Origin: CAG-390 sp964522215
GTDB lineage: Bacteria; Bacillota; Clostridia; Oscillospirales; CAG-272
NCBI GenBank assembly: GCA_964522215.1
Contig: CAZFVR010000006.1
Location: forward strand, 10,546-74,545
Direction: 5' to 3'
Length of the DNA stretch: 64,000 nucleotides
Under the pieces are notes generated by a model. That model had not been told where the DNA came from, searched no databases, and worked only from the letters and a program-made list of their open reading frames with translations. A program made the position numbers and the translations under genes. Positions 1-7,420 of this stretch are shown here, one piece after another (the first letter of the stretch is position 1; every line of letters starts with the position of its first letter).

Positions 1-2
1 GC

Positions 3-443
3 GAAGCACCCGCAAAGATGGGTACCTTCCCGCAGTATGACCACCCGCACACTCTGGCCCGCTACGCGGAGATCGCCACAGCCCTCGGCCTTGGCGGCGA
101 GACCAACGAAGAAAAGCTTGAAGCCCTCATATCTGCCGTGAATGCCCTCAAGGAGCGCGTTGGCATTAAAAAGACCATACGCGACTACGGTATTGACGAG
201 CAAGACTTCCTCAGTCGCCTTGACGAGATGACCGAGCAGGCATTTGACGACCAGTGCACCGGTGCAAACCCGCGCTACCCGCTCCTCAGTGAGATCCGCC
301 AGATGTACCTTAACGCCTACTACGGCGAAAGTCACTTTACCGAAGCACCAATGCCCCTCGGCGATATCGATACGATAGTATCAGGGGATGCCGATGCGGC
401 CAAAACTGCCTTCCGCCTTGGCGGCGGCAAGGTCGGCCTTTAA
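3..443 (+). CDS. adhE: AdhE C-terminal fragment (bifunctional acetaldehyde-CoA/alcohol dehydrogenase), 5' end outside window
   Basis: The last 146 residues of an iron-containing alcohol dehydrogenase are visible; the reading frame is already open at the window edge. The segments FPQYDHPHTLARYAEIA, LGLGGETNEEKLEALI and DDQCTGANPRYPLLSEI are characteristic of the C-terminal Fe-ADH half of AdhE, which reduces acetyl-CoA to acetaldehyde and then ethanol with NADH in the cytoplasm. The aldehyde dehydrogenase half cannot be seen, so a stand-alone Fe-ADH is possible but less likely given the close match to AdhE C-termini. No terminator is obvious before the kinase gene 40 bases downstream, so read-through into the hydrogenase locus is plausible. 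Confidence 0.9.
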   Translation, partial: EAPAKMGTFPQYDHPHTLARYAEIATALGLGGETNEEKLEALISAVNALKERVGIKKTIRDYGIDEQDFLSRLDEMTEQAFDDQCTGANPRYPLLSEIRQMYLNAYYGESHFTEAPMPLGDIDTIVSGDADAAKTAFRLGGGKVGL

Positions 444-483
444 TATGCAATTATGTTAAACATGGTAAACAAGGAGGATCATC

Positions 484-1233
484 ATGAAGCTTGACAGAAT
501 AATAGCGGTCAGAAATAACAAGACCATATATCGTGACGGCGATCTTTGCATGAAGGTGTTTGACGAGAGCTACTCAAAGGCCGACGTTTTAAACGAAGCG
601 CTCAACCAAGCACGTGTGGAGAGCACCGGGCTGAATATTCCCGCCGTGCGAGAGGTGACGGTGATAGGCGGCAAGTGGGCCATAGTCTCTGATCTTATAA
701 AAGGCAAGACCCTTGCCGCGCTAATGGAGGAGCATCCCGAAAAGCGTGAGGAATACCTTACCCTTTTTGTTGACCTTCAGCTCCACATGCATGAGAAGAC
801 CTGCCCCGACCTGCCCAAATTGCGGGACAAGATGAACCGCAAGATAAGCATGACCGATTTTGATGCCACCACAAGATACGATCTGCACACAAGGCTTGAC
901 GGCATGCCCCGCCACGCAAAGCTCTGTCATGGCGATTTTAACCCCTCAAACGTTATAATTGCCGAGGATGGACGTGCATTTATCATTGACTGGTCACACG
1001 CCACGCAGGGCAATGCCTCCGCCGATGCGGCGCGCACCTACCTGCTGTTTTGGCTCCGCGGCGACATTGAGGGTGCCGACCGCTACCTTGAGCTGTTTTG
1101 CGAGATGAGCGGAACAGAAAAGAAATACATCCAAAAATGGATGCCGATCGTTGCAGCCTCACAGACGGTAAAGGGCAACGAAAAGGAGCGCGAGTTCTTA
1201 AACTCTTGGGTCAACGTTGTTGACTATCAGTAA
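484..1233 (+). CDS. APH-fold phosphotransferase / protein-kinase-like enzyme
   Basis: A 249-residue protein of the aminoglycoside phosphotransferase / choline-kinase fold. The catalytic loop HGDFNPSN (about residues 149-156) and the metal-binding IIDW (about 167-170) are intact, and a lysine in CMKVF near residue 24 may be the N-lobe ATP lysine. A strong AAGGAGG precedes the ATG. The substrate is unknown. APH-fold enzymes phosphorylate antibiotics, small metabolites or, as in Bud32/HipA-like relatives, proteins. Its position between adhE and a sensory hydrogenase with a PP2C-type phosphatase suggests a signalling or regulatory kinase rather than a resistance gene; that is inference. Family assignment is firm, role is not. 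Confidence 0.8.
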   Translation: MKLDRIIAVRNNKTIYRDGDLCMKVFDESYSKADVLNEALNQARVESTGLNIPAVREVTVIGGKWAIVSDLIKGKTLAALMEEHPEKREEYLTLFVDLQLHMHEKTCPDLPKLRDKMNRKISMTDFDATTRYDLHTRLDGMPRHAKLCHGDFNPSNVIIAEDGRAFIIDWSHATQGNASADAARTYLLFWLRGDIEGADRYLELFCEMSGTEKKYIQKWMPIVAASQTVKGNEKEREFLNSWVNVVDYQ

Positions 1234-1258
1234 GCCGGATCGAGGCGGAATATCGATC

Positions 1259-1270
1259 GACCGATCGGTC
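1259..1270. promoter_or_regulatory. 12-bp perfect palindrome upstream of hydrogenase genes
   Basis: GACCGATCGGTC is self-complementary and lies in the 150-base gap between the kinase gene and the first thioredoxin-like ferredoxin gene. It could be an operator for a dimeric regulator. No clear -35/-10 pair is visible beside it. Confidence 0.3.
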
Positions 1271-1321
1271 ATAAAGCAATAGATCTGATAAGCGATAAAC
1301 CAACGACAAACTAAAAATAAA

Positions 1322-1361
1322 CTTTCGGATGCCGACGCATGTCGGCATCCGTCAACCGAAA
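1322..1361 (+). promoter_or_regulatory. Stem-loop in the leader of the hydrogenase gene cluster
   Basis: GGATGCCGAC-GCAT-GTCGGCATCC forms a perfect 10-bp stem, extended outward by CTTTCGG (1322-1328) pairing with CCGAAAG (1355-1361). It ends about 22 bases before the ATG at 1384 and is not followed by a T-run, so it is more likely an RNA stabiliser, attenuator or protein site than an intrinsic terminator. Confidence 0.5.
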
Positions 1362-1383
1362 GAAAGGTCAAGGATCAAAAACA

Positions 1384-1626
1384 ATGAAAATCACAGTATG
1401 TATCGGCTCATCATGTCACATCAAGGGCTCTCGCCAGGTAGTTGAGGGACTGCAGTACCTCATCAAGCAGAACGGCGTTGGCGACAAGATCGAGCTTGCG
1501 GGTACTTTTTGCATGGGCAAATGCCAGCAGGGCGTTTGCGTGACCGTGGATGATGAGTTTTACTCCGTCAGCCCGGAGACAGTGGGCGAATTCTTTGAGG
1601 AGACCGTCCTCAAAAAGCTCGGCTGA
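1384..1626 (+). CDS. Small thioredoxin-like [2Fe-2S] ferredoxin, copy 1
   Basis: An 80-residue protein of the thioredoxin-like [2Fe-2S] ferredoxin family, related to the NuoE/HydC 24-kDa subunit fold. Four ligand cysteines are arranged as CIGSSC near the N-terminus and FCMGKCQQGVC near the middle. The family shuttles electrons to or from hydrogenases and NADH dehydrogenase-like enzymes in the cytoplasm. The ATG at 1384 was chosen over an upstream frame start at 1339 because it gives the canonical MKITVCIGSSC start and has AAAGG about 15 bases upstream, while the earlier start lies inside the stem-loop. It is the first of two paralogues preceding the sensory hydrogenase. Confidence 0.8.
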   Translation: MKITVCIGSSCHIKGSRQVVEGLQYLIKQNGVGDKIELAGTFCMGKCQQGVCVTVDDEFYSVSPETVGEFFEETVLKKLG

Positions 1627-1701
1627 TAGCGCAAGTACTGCAGCAAGAGCTACAATCTGATAATCCAACAAATCGATCAACCGATAAATAGGTATAATAA
1701 A

Positions 1702-1971
1702 ATGGTAATAGTTCAAATATGCGTAGGCAGCTCCTGCTATCTCAAGGGCTCCTCCGACATAGTGCGCATGATGCAGGAGAGCATGGCCGCCGAGCATCTT
1801 GAAGACGATATAGCCCTTACCGGCAGCTTTTGCACCGGTCAGTGCAACCGCGTGGGAGTAACGATAACAGTCAACGACGAAATAGTAACAGGTGTGACCC
1901 GCGAAAACTTTAGAGACTTTTGGAACGATAAGATCCTCCGCGCCGTGCGCGCAGACAGGGGGGGCATCTGA
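1702..1971 (+). CDS. Small thioredoxin-like [2Fe-2S] ferredoxin, copy 2
   Basis: An 89-residue paralogue of the preceding gene: CVGSSCYLKG near the N-terminus and SFCTGQCNRVGV in the middle supply the expected cluster ligands. The second half of the pattern is slightly altered, because copy 1 has a further cysteine in CQQGVC where this copy has CNRVGV. The stop codon overlaps the ATG of the sensory hydrogenase by one base, implying translational coupling and a functional partnership. Probable role: electron transfer to the [FeFe] hydrogenase-like protein downstream, or a redox relay in signalling. The family is clear; the specific partner is inferred. Confidence 0.8.
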   Translation: MVIVQICVGSSCYLKGSSDIVRMMQESMAAEHLEDDIALTGSFCTGQCNRVGVTITVNDEIVTGVTRENFRDFWNDKILRAVRADRGGI

Positions 1972-3647
1972 TGTCGGTATGTCTCACTCTTAAAAAATCC
2001 AACTGCAAAAATTGCTATAAGTGCATACGCCACTGCCCGGTAAAATCGATAAGATTTTCCGGCAACCAAGCGCACATAATTCCCGAGGAGTGCATCCTTT
2101 GCGGCCAGTGCTTTGTTGTATGTCCGCAAAACGCCAAGGAGATAGTAAGCGACCTTGAAAAGGTCAAGGTGCTGATACAATCCGGTACACCGGTGTATGT
2201 AAGCCTTGCCCCCTCCTTTGTTGCAAATTACGACGGCATAGGCATTGGCGCCATGCGCGATGCGCTTCGCGCCCTCGGATTTGCAGATGCGGAGGAGACC
2301 GCCGTTGGCGCCACCATAGTCAAGGCGGAATACGAGCGCATGCTTGCCGAAAGAACGCGGGATATAGTTATATCCTCCTGCTGTCACTCGGTAAATCTTT
2401 TGATACAAAAGTACTTCCCCGCCGAGCTGCCCTATCTTGCCGATGTGGTATCCCCGATGGTCGCGCACTGTGCCGAGCTCAAGCGCCGCCACCCCGGCTG
2501 CAAAACAGTATTTATCGGTCCTTGCGTTTCCAAAAAGGACGAAGCCGAAAAGAGCGGCAGCGTAGTTGATGCTGTGCTGACCTTTGAGGAGCTTACCGGC
2601 TGGATGAACAAGGCCGCTGTAGTGCCGGAGCAAAAGATGGATTCAAACGACCACTCCCGCGCCCGCTTCTTCCCCACTACCGGCGGAATACTTAAAACGA
2701 TGAAACGCAACAACACCGGATATACATATCTTGCTGTCGACGGTGTTGAAAACTGCATTGCCGCCCTGCGCGACATTGAAAGCGGAAAGATACACCGTTG
2801 CTTTATTGAGATGTCCGCCTGCGCCGGCAGCTGTATTGACGGGCCGGTAATGGAAAAATACCACCGCACGCCCGTAAAGGGCTATATGGCCGTGGCAAAC
2901 TACGCGGGTCGCCAGCAGTTCCCCGTCGATCAGCCGGATGCTGCCGAGCTGCGCCACTCATTTTTACCGCTGACAGATATGTCGCCGATGCCGAGCGAAT
3001 CCCAGATAAACGAGATCCTGCGCAAGATGGGCAAAACACGACCGGAGGACGAGCTAAACTGCGGCTCCTGCGGCTATGACACCTGCCGCGCCAAGGCAAT
3101 AGCTATATACCAAGGCAAGGCGGATATATCCATGTGCCTGCCCTATCTTAAGGATAAGGCCGAGAGCTTTTCGGACAGCATAGTCAGTAATACGCCCAAC
3201 GGTCTTATGGTGCTTAACGACAGCCTTGAAGTACAGCAGATAAACGAGGCAGCGCGACGGATAATGAACATCCGCTCCGCCTCCGATGTGCTGGGCGACC
3301 AGGTGGTGCGTATACTCGACCCCGAGATCTTCATGCGCGTGCTCACCTCGCACCGCGCCGTTCGTAACGAGCGCACATATCTTGCAGAGTACAAAAAGTA
3401 TGTTGAGCAGACCGTTGTTTACGACAACGCCAACAACCTTTTGATATGCATCATGCGCGATGTGACGGATGAGGAAAAAGAGAGAAAGAAAAAAGAGAGC
3501 ATCAGCCAAAGCACCATAGAGATAGCGGACCGCGTGGTGGATAAGCAGATGCGTATAGTTCAGGAAATAGCCTCTCTGCTCGGTGAGACCGCCGCCGAGA
3601 CCAAGATAGCGCTGACAAAGCTTAAGGAGTCGATATCCGATGAATGA
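1971..3647 (+). CDS. hydS: Sensory [FeFe] hydrogenase with PAS domain (HydS/HfsB type)
   Basis: A 558-residue protein. Two ferredoxin-type [4Fe-4S] sites lie at the N-terminus (C12, C15, C18, C22 and C41, C44, C47, C51). An H-cluster domain follows with the three signature loops: SSCCHS (C137, C138), FIGPCVSKKDE (C185) and MSACAGSCIDG (C284, C288). Next come an Fe-S domain of the CGSCGYDTC type near residue 365 and a PAS domain at about 400-510 ending in a short coiled segment. This architecture matches the putative H2-sensing [FeFe] hydrogenases of anaerobic Clostridia (group C, phosphatase-linked), not a bulk H2 producer. The downstream phosphatase overlaps by eight bases. Loop 1 has His where catalytic enzymes have Pro. 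Confidence 0.88.
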   Translation: MSVCLTLKKSNCKNCYKCIRHCPVKSIRFSGNQAHIIPEECILCGQCFVVCPQNAKEIVSDLEKVKVLIQSGTPVYVSLAPSFVANYDGIGIGAMRDALRALGFADAEETAVGATIVKAEYERMLAERTRDIVISSCCHSVNLLIQKYFPAELPYLADVVSPMVAHCAELKRRHPGCKTVFIGPCVSKKDEAEKSGSVVDAVLTFEELTGWMNKAAVVPEQKMDSNDHSRARFFPTTGGILKTMKRNNTGYTYLAVDGVENCIAALRDIESGKIHRCFIEMSACAGSCIDGPVMEKYHRTPVKGYMAVANYAGRQQFPVDQPDAAELRHSFLPLTDMSPMPSESQINEILRKMGKTRPEDELNCGSCGYDTCRAKAIAIYQGKADISMCLPYLKDKAESFSDSIVSNTPNGLMVLNDSLEVQQINEAARRIMNIRSASDVLGDQVVRILDPEIFMRVLTSHRAVRNERTYLAEYKKYVEQTVVYDNANNLLICIMRDVTDEEKERKKKESISQSTIEIADRVVDKQMRIVQEIASLLGETAAETKIALTKLKESISDE

Positions 3648-4812
3648 TCTTTGCGCTGATATCGGCTACAAAAGCATAAACCATTTCGGCGAACAGCTGT
3701 GCGGCGACCATGTTGACATAGTTGAGGAGGGGGAACGTTCCTCCGTTATCGTGCTGGCCGACGGTCTCGGAAGCGGCGTTAAGGCAAGCATACTCTCCAC
3801 CCTCACCTCCAAGATAATCTCCACCATGATGTCAGAGGGCATGTCAATAGAGGATTGCGTATCCACCATTGCCGCCACACTGCCGATATGCTCGGTGCGC
3901 GGCGTGGCGTATTCCACCTTTACGATAATACACCTCAAAAACAGCACCGATGCCGAGATAATTCAATTTGATAACCCGCCCGTGATACTGCTGCGCGGCG
4001 GCAAGAACTGCAACTACCCCACCACCGAGATGCAGATAGAGGGCAAGCGGATACTCCGCTCCTCCGTCCGTCTTTGCGAGGGTGACACCTTTGTTGCCAT
4101 GAGCGACGGCTGTCCCCACGCGGGTATGGGACTATCCTACAACTTTGGTTGGAAGCGCGAGGAGATAATCGCGTTTCTTGAAACGATAGTTGATGTTGGA
4201 TACACCGCCAAAACGCTCTCGACCATTCTTGTTGACGAGTGCGACAGGCTTTACGGCGGCAAGCCGGGCGATGATGCCACGGCGGCCGTTATAAAGATAC
4301 GTCGCCGCGAGCCGATGAACATGCTCTTCGGCCCGCCATCCAACCGTGACGATGCCGACCGCATGATGTCTCTCTTCTTCTCCAAGGAGGGCAAGCACAT
4401 CGTTTGCGGAGGAACGACCTCCTCGATAGCCGCCAAATACCTTGGCAAGCCACTGCGCCCAAGCCTTGATTTTGCGGCATCAGACGTTCCGCCCACAGCC
4501 GAGCTTGAAGGCGTGGATCTGGTGACCGAGGGCGTTATCACCGTCAACAAGGTGCTCCATTACGCCAGGGATTATCTGGCCGGCAACACCGAATATGAAA
4601 AATGGAGCCTTGGGCGCGATGGCGCATCGCAGATCAGCCGCCTTTTGTTTGAGGAGGCTACCGACATTAATTTTTTTGTTGGACGGGCTGTAAACCCCGC
4701 CCACCAAAACCCCGATCTGCCGATCAACTTTAACATAAAAATGAACCTTGTTGAAGAGCTTTCCGCATGCTTGCGGCAGATGGGAAAACGCATAAAGGTA
4801 ATTTATTTTTAA
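3640..4812 (+). CDS. PP2C/SpoIIE-type serine phosphatase linked to the sensory hydrogenase
   Basis: A 390-residue protein whose first 230 residues form a PP2C/SpoIIE phosphatase domain: the metal-binding aspartates are seen in LADGLGSG (D41) and PGDDATAAV (D211, D212), and MSDGCPHAG lies in between. The remaining ~150 residues (from FGPPSNRDD) are a separate domain of unknown role, seen in hydrogenase-linked phosphatases. It starts inside the last codons of hydS (8-base overlap), which argues that the PAS-hydrogenase controls it. Expected action is dephosphorylation of Ser/Thr on a target protein in response to H2 or redox state. The target is unknown; the APH-fold kinase at 484-1233 is a possible counterpart. 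Confidence 0.85.
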   Translation: MNDLCADIGYKSINHFGEQLCGDHVDIVEEGERSSVIVLADGLGSGVKASILSTLTSKIISTMMSEGMSIEDCVSTIAATLPICSVRGVAYSTFTIIHLKNSTDAEIIQFDNPPVILLRGGKNCNYPTTEMQIEGKRILRSSVRLCEGDTFVAMSDGCPHAGMGLSYNFGWKREEIIAFLETIVDVGYTAKTLSTILVDECDRLYGGKPGDDATAAVIKIRRREPMNMLFGPPSNRDDADRMMSLFFSKEGKHIVCGGTTSSIAAKYLGKPLRPSLDFAASDVPPTAELEGVDLVTEGVITVNKVLHYARDYLAGNTEYEKWSLGRDGASQISRLLFEEATDINFFVGRAVNPAHQNPDLPINFNIKMNLVEELSACLRQMGKRIKVIYF

Positions 4813-4830
4813 GGACGAAAAAGACGCAAA

Positions 4831-6261
4831 ATGAGAAAATTCGATACTAAAGTTCAGCATCTCAAATACAAAGTGCTCCGCGAGGTCGCTCGCGAGGCAT
4901 GGAACGATACCCTGCTTGAATCGGTGCTTGATATTCCTACCAAGATAGTACCCGGCAACACACCCACAATGCGCTGCTGCGTGTACAAGGAGCGTGCAAT
5001 ACTCGGCGAGCGCGTAAAGCTTGCCATGGGCGGCGATAAGGATAACCCCAACATCATAGAGGTCATAAAGATCGCCTGCGATGAATGCCCCCTTGGCGGC
5101 TACGAGGTCACCAACGCCTGCCGCGGCTGTCTTGCACACCGTTGCGAGGACGTTTGCAAACGTCAGGCCATATCCTTTGACCATCAGCACGTAGCGCATA
5201 TAGATAAATCTCTTTGCGTCGGCTGCGGCGCATGCGCCAAGGTCTGCCCCTACTCTGCTATCATCAGCCGCAAGCGCCCCTGCGAGAACGCCTGCAAGAT
5301 CAAAGCGATATCGATGGGCGAGGATAAGGCCGCCGAGATAGATAACGGCAAGTGCATCTCCTGCGGCGCCTGCGTATATCAGTGCCCCTTTGGCGCTATC
5401 GTTGATAAGTCCTTTATCCTCAACGTTATCGATCTTATCAAAAAGAGCGACAATAACCAAAAATACAAGGTCTACGCCGTGGTCGCGCCCTCTATCTCCA
5501 GCCAGTTTACCTATGCAAAGCTTGGTCAGGTGATAAGCGGCATCAAGGCTCTCGGCTTCCACACGGTCATTGAGGCGGCTCTCGGTGCGGATATGGTGGC
5601 GGAGTCAGAATCCCGCGAGCTTGTTGAAAAGGGCTTTTTGACCAGCTCTTGCTGCCCTGCCTTTGTAAACTATATCGAAAAGAGCTTCCCGGATCTTCTT
5701 CCCTTCGTTTCGCACAATCCCTCCCCCATGACTGCCATCTCCAAGTACATAAAGGAGCATGAGGCGGGCGCCAAGATAGTATTTATCGGCCCGTGCACCG
5801 CCAAAAAGGGAGAGGTGCAGCGCGAGGAGGTACGCCCCTACGTTGACGCGGCAATGACATTTGAGGAGCTTCAGGCCCTCTTTGACAGTCGCGACCTTGA
5901 CATTACAACAATGGATGAGGATGTGCTTGACAATGCATCCTACTTTGGACGTATCTTTGCCCGCAGCGGCGGACTTTCCGACGCCGTCTCCGAGGCACTC
6001 AAGGAACAGGGACTTGAGGACTTCCTGCTCAAGCCCTGCGCCTGTGACGGCATTGAAGAATGCAAGATCGCTCTGCTTAAAAAGCGCAAAAACCTTTTGG
6101 ATGCCAACTTTATTGAGGGTATGGCATGCGTGGGCGGCTGCATAGGCGGCGCGGGTTGCCTCACTCACGGCGAAAAGAACAAGGCCGAGGTCGACAAATA
6201 CGGCCGCGAGGCACTTGAAAAGACTATCGCCGATGCCACATCTGTCCTCAAGCACGACTAA
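4831..6261 (+). CDS. Monomeric [FeFe] hydrogenase (HydA2/group B-like)
   Basis: A 476-residue [FeFe] hydrogenase. Cysteine-rich N-terminal motifs (CDECPLGG, CRGCLAHRCEDVC, CVGCGACAKVCP, CENACKIKAIS, CISCGACVYQCPFG) supply several [4Fe-4S] clusters. All three H-cluster loops are present: TSSCCPAF (C274, C275), FIGPCTAKKGE (C322) and MACVGGCIGGAG (C433, C437). The Cys before the cluster ligand in loop 1 is the usual proton-relay residue, so catalytic H2 evolution or uptake with ferredoxin is expected. It lies 18 bases after the phosphatase and ends at a strong terminator, so it is probably the last gene of the locus and may be an output or partner of the sensor. Confidence 0.88.
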   Translation: MRKFDTKVQHLKYKVLREVAREAWNDTLLESVLDIPTKIVPGNTPTMRCCVYKERAILGERVKLAMGGDKDNPNIIEVIKIACDECPLGGYEVTNACRGCLAHRCEDVCKRQAISFDHQHVAHIDKSLCVGCGACAKVCPYSAIISRKRPCENACKIKAISMGEDKAAEIDNGKCISCGACVYQCPFGAIVDKSFILNVIDLIKKSDNNQKYKVYAVVAPSISSQFTYAKLGQVISGIKALGFHTVIEAALGADMVAESESRELVEKGFLTSSCCPAFVNYIEKSFPDLLPFVSHNPSPMTAISKYIKEHEAGAKIVFIGPCTAKKGEVQREEVRPYVDAAMTFEELQALFDSRDLDITTMDEDVLDNASYFGRIFARSGGLSDAVSEALKEQGLEDFLLKPCACDGIEECKIALLKKRKNLLDANFIEGMACVGGCIGGAGCLTHGEKNKAEVDKYGREALEKTIADATSVLKHD

Positions 6262-6288
6262 AGGATAGTCAAAACGCGAAGCAATATC

Positions 6289-6327
6289 GCCGGGATGGGC
6301 CTTGCGGCCCATCCCGGCTCGTATTTT
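6289..6327 (+). terminator. Intrinsic terminator after the hydrogenase locus
   Basis: A perfect 13-bp GC-rich stem (6289-6301 with 6306-6318), TTGC loop, then a T-rich run from 6322. Confidence 0.92.
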
Positions 6328-6370
6328 TTCAAATATTCAGATTATTAACATCGACAAAATAAATCTCCCC

Positions 6371-6399
6371 TTGACAATCACCGCTGTATGCTGTACAAT
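6371..6399 (+). promoter_or_regulatory. Sigma-A promoter for the NAGPA-like gene
   Basis: TTGACA at 6371-6376 and TACAAT at 6394-6399 with a 17-bp spacer, about 40 bases before the TTG start at 6441. Confidence 0.85.
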
Positions 6400-6440
6400 T
6401 ATAGTGAATAATTCTATTAAGATTCATCGGAGATCGTACC

Positions 6441-7352
6441 TTGAGAACACTTACAAAAAAACATATATGGATAACGGTCGGCCGCGTGGGGATATTCCTT
6501 GCACTGACCGCACTCCTCCTTTTGCTGGCGGCGGGTGCGGTGCTCCTGCTGATAGCACGCGGACCGTCAGAGGCGGCCTCACGTGATCTTGCGGCAACGC
6601 TCGTGGCACATGGTTCCCCGCTTGCGGGTATCCTTTACACCAAGGAAGAGCTTGGCGAGATCGCCTACTACGCCGCACCGCGCGATGCGAGCGCGGAAGT
6701 TGAGATATCCGCCGACGGCTATGGCGAGCCGACCGTTATAAAGGTCACCGCCTCCGCTTGGGACGGCGTGATAATTGACGGCATCGATCCTGCGCGACTT
6801 TGCGTTACCGCGGGAGATACCAAAAAACCCGCAGGTGATGGAGCATCCCCCTTTTGCATCGGAGCTTTAGCTGACGAAGCAGATATATCCCTTATCGGTG
6901 AACGCTTTAATTACAAGGGCGACGGCTCGGGCTACAATGTCTTTGGAATAGATGCCGAGGGCATACTTCACTGCGGACGCTATACCGCTGCGGCGGTATT
7001 TAACTCCGGCTGGAGCTTTGCACTGCCCTGCGAGCGAGTGCTGATAAGCGGCGGCCTTCCTGTGCGCGAGCTTGGCGGCGGATACGCGCCGCGCATTGCA
7101 ATAGGTCAAAAAAAGGACGGCAGTTTGCTTTTAGCACTTATCAACCCGCGCGGTGTTTATCCCCGTGGTGCGACCTATGACGAGCTGTGCGCCCTGATGT
7201 ACGAATACGGTGCCGTGACCGCCGTGGCGGTGACCCCCGCAGGTAGCAGCCACGCAGGCGGCGATACTCTGAGCCTTGGTGCGACCTCTGCACGCTTTAA
7301 TATCACACTCTCACCCGCCGAGACCGCAGAGGGTGAGGAAAGCGCGGAATGA
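6441..7352 (+). CDS. Membrane-anchored phosphodiester glycosidase-like (NAGPA/DUF2233-like) protein
   Basis: A 303-residue protein with a TTG start (GGAG eight bases upstream and no better start). One hydrophobic helix (about residues 11-40) anchors it with the bulk outside the cell. The C-terminal part, PRIAIGQKKDGSLLLALIN followed by GATYDELCALMYEYGAVTAVAV, follows the pattern of the phosphodiester glycosidase (NAGPA) domain. The usual DGGGSS signature of that family is replaced by TPAGSS, so catalytic activity is doubtful. It is followed after 68 bases by another membrane-anchored extracellular protein. Function is unknown; a cell-surface glycan role is only suggested by the fold. Confidence 0.6.
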   Translation: MRTLTKKHIWITVGRVGIFLALTALLLLLAAGAVLLLIARGPSEAASRDLAATLVAHGSPLAGILYTKEELGEIAYYAAPRDASAEVEISADGYGEPTVIKVTASAWDGVIIDGIDPARLCVTAGDTKKPAGDGASPFCIGALADEADISLIGERFNYKGDGSGYNVFGIDAEGILHCGRYTAAAVFNSGWSFALPCERVLISGGLPVRELGGGYAPRIAIGQKKDGSLLLALINPRGVYPRGATYDELCALMYEYGAVTAVAVTPAGSSHAGGDTLSLGATSARFNITLSPAETAEGEESAE

Positions 7353-7420
7353 GCGCCCGAGTCAGCAATATGCTAACAGAAAATATAAATAATTAGATAA
7401 AAGCAAGATTTAAGATCGAT

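Noticed and set aside
484..1233. Aminoglycoside resistance gene
   Set aside because: It has only the general APH fold, with no mobile context, and sits in a fermentation/hydrogenase locus.
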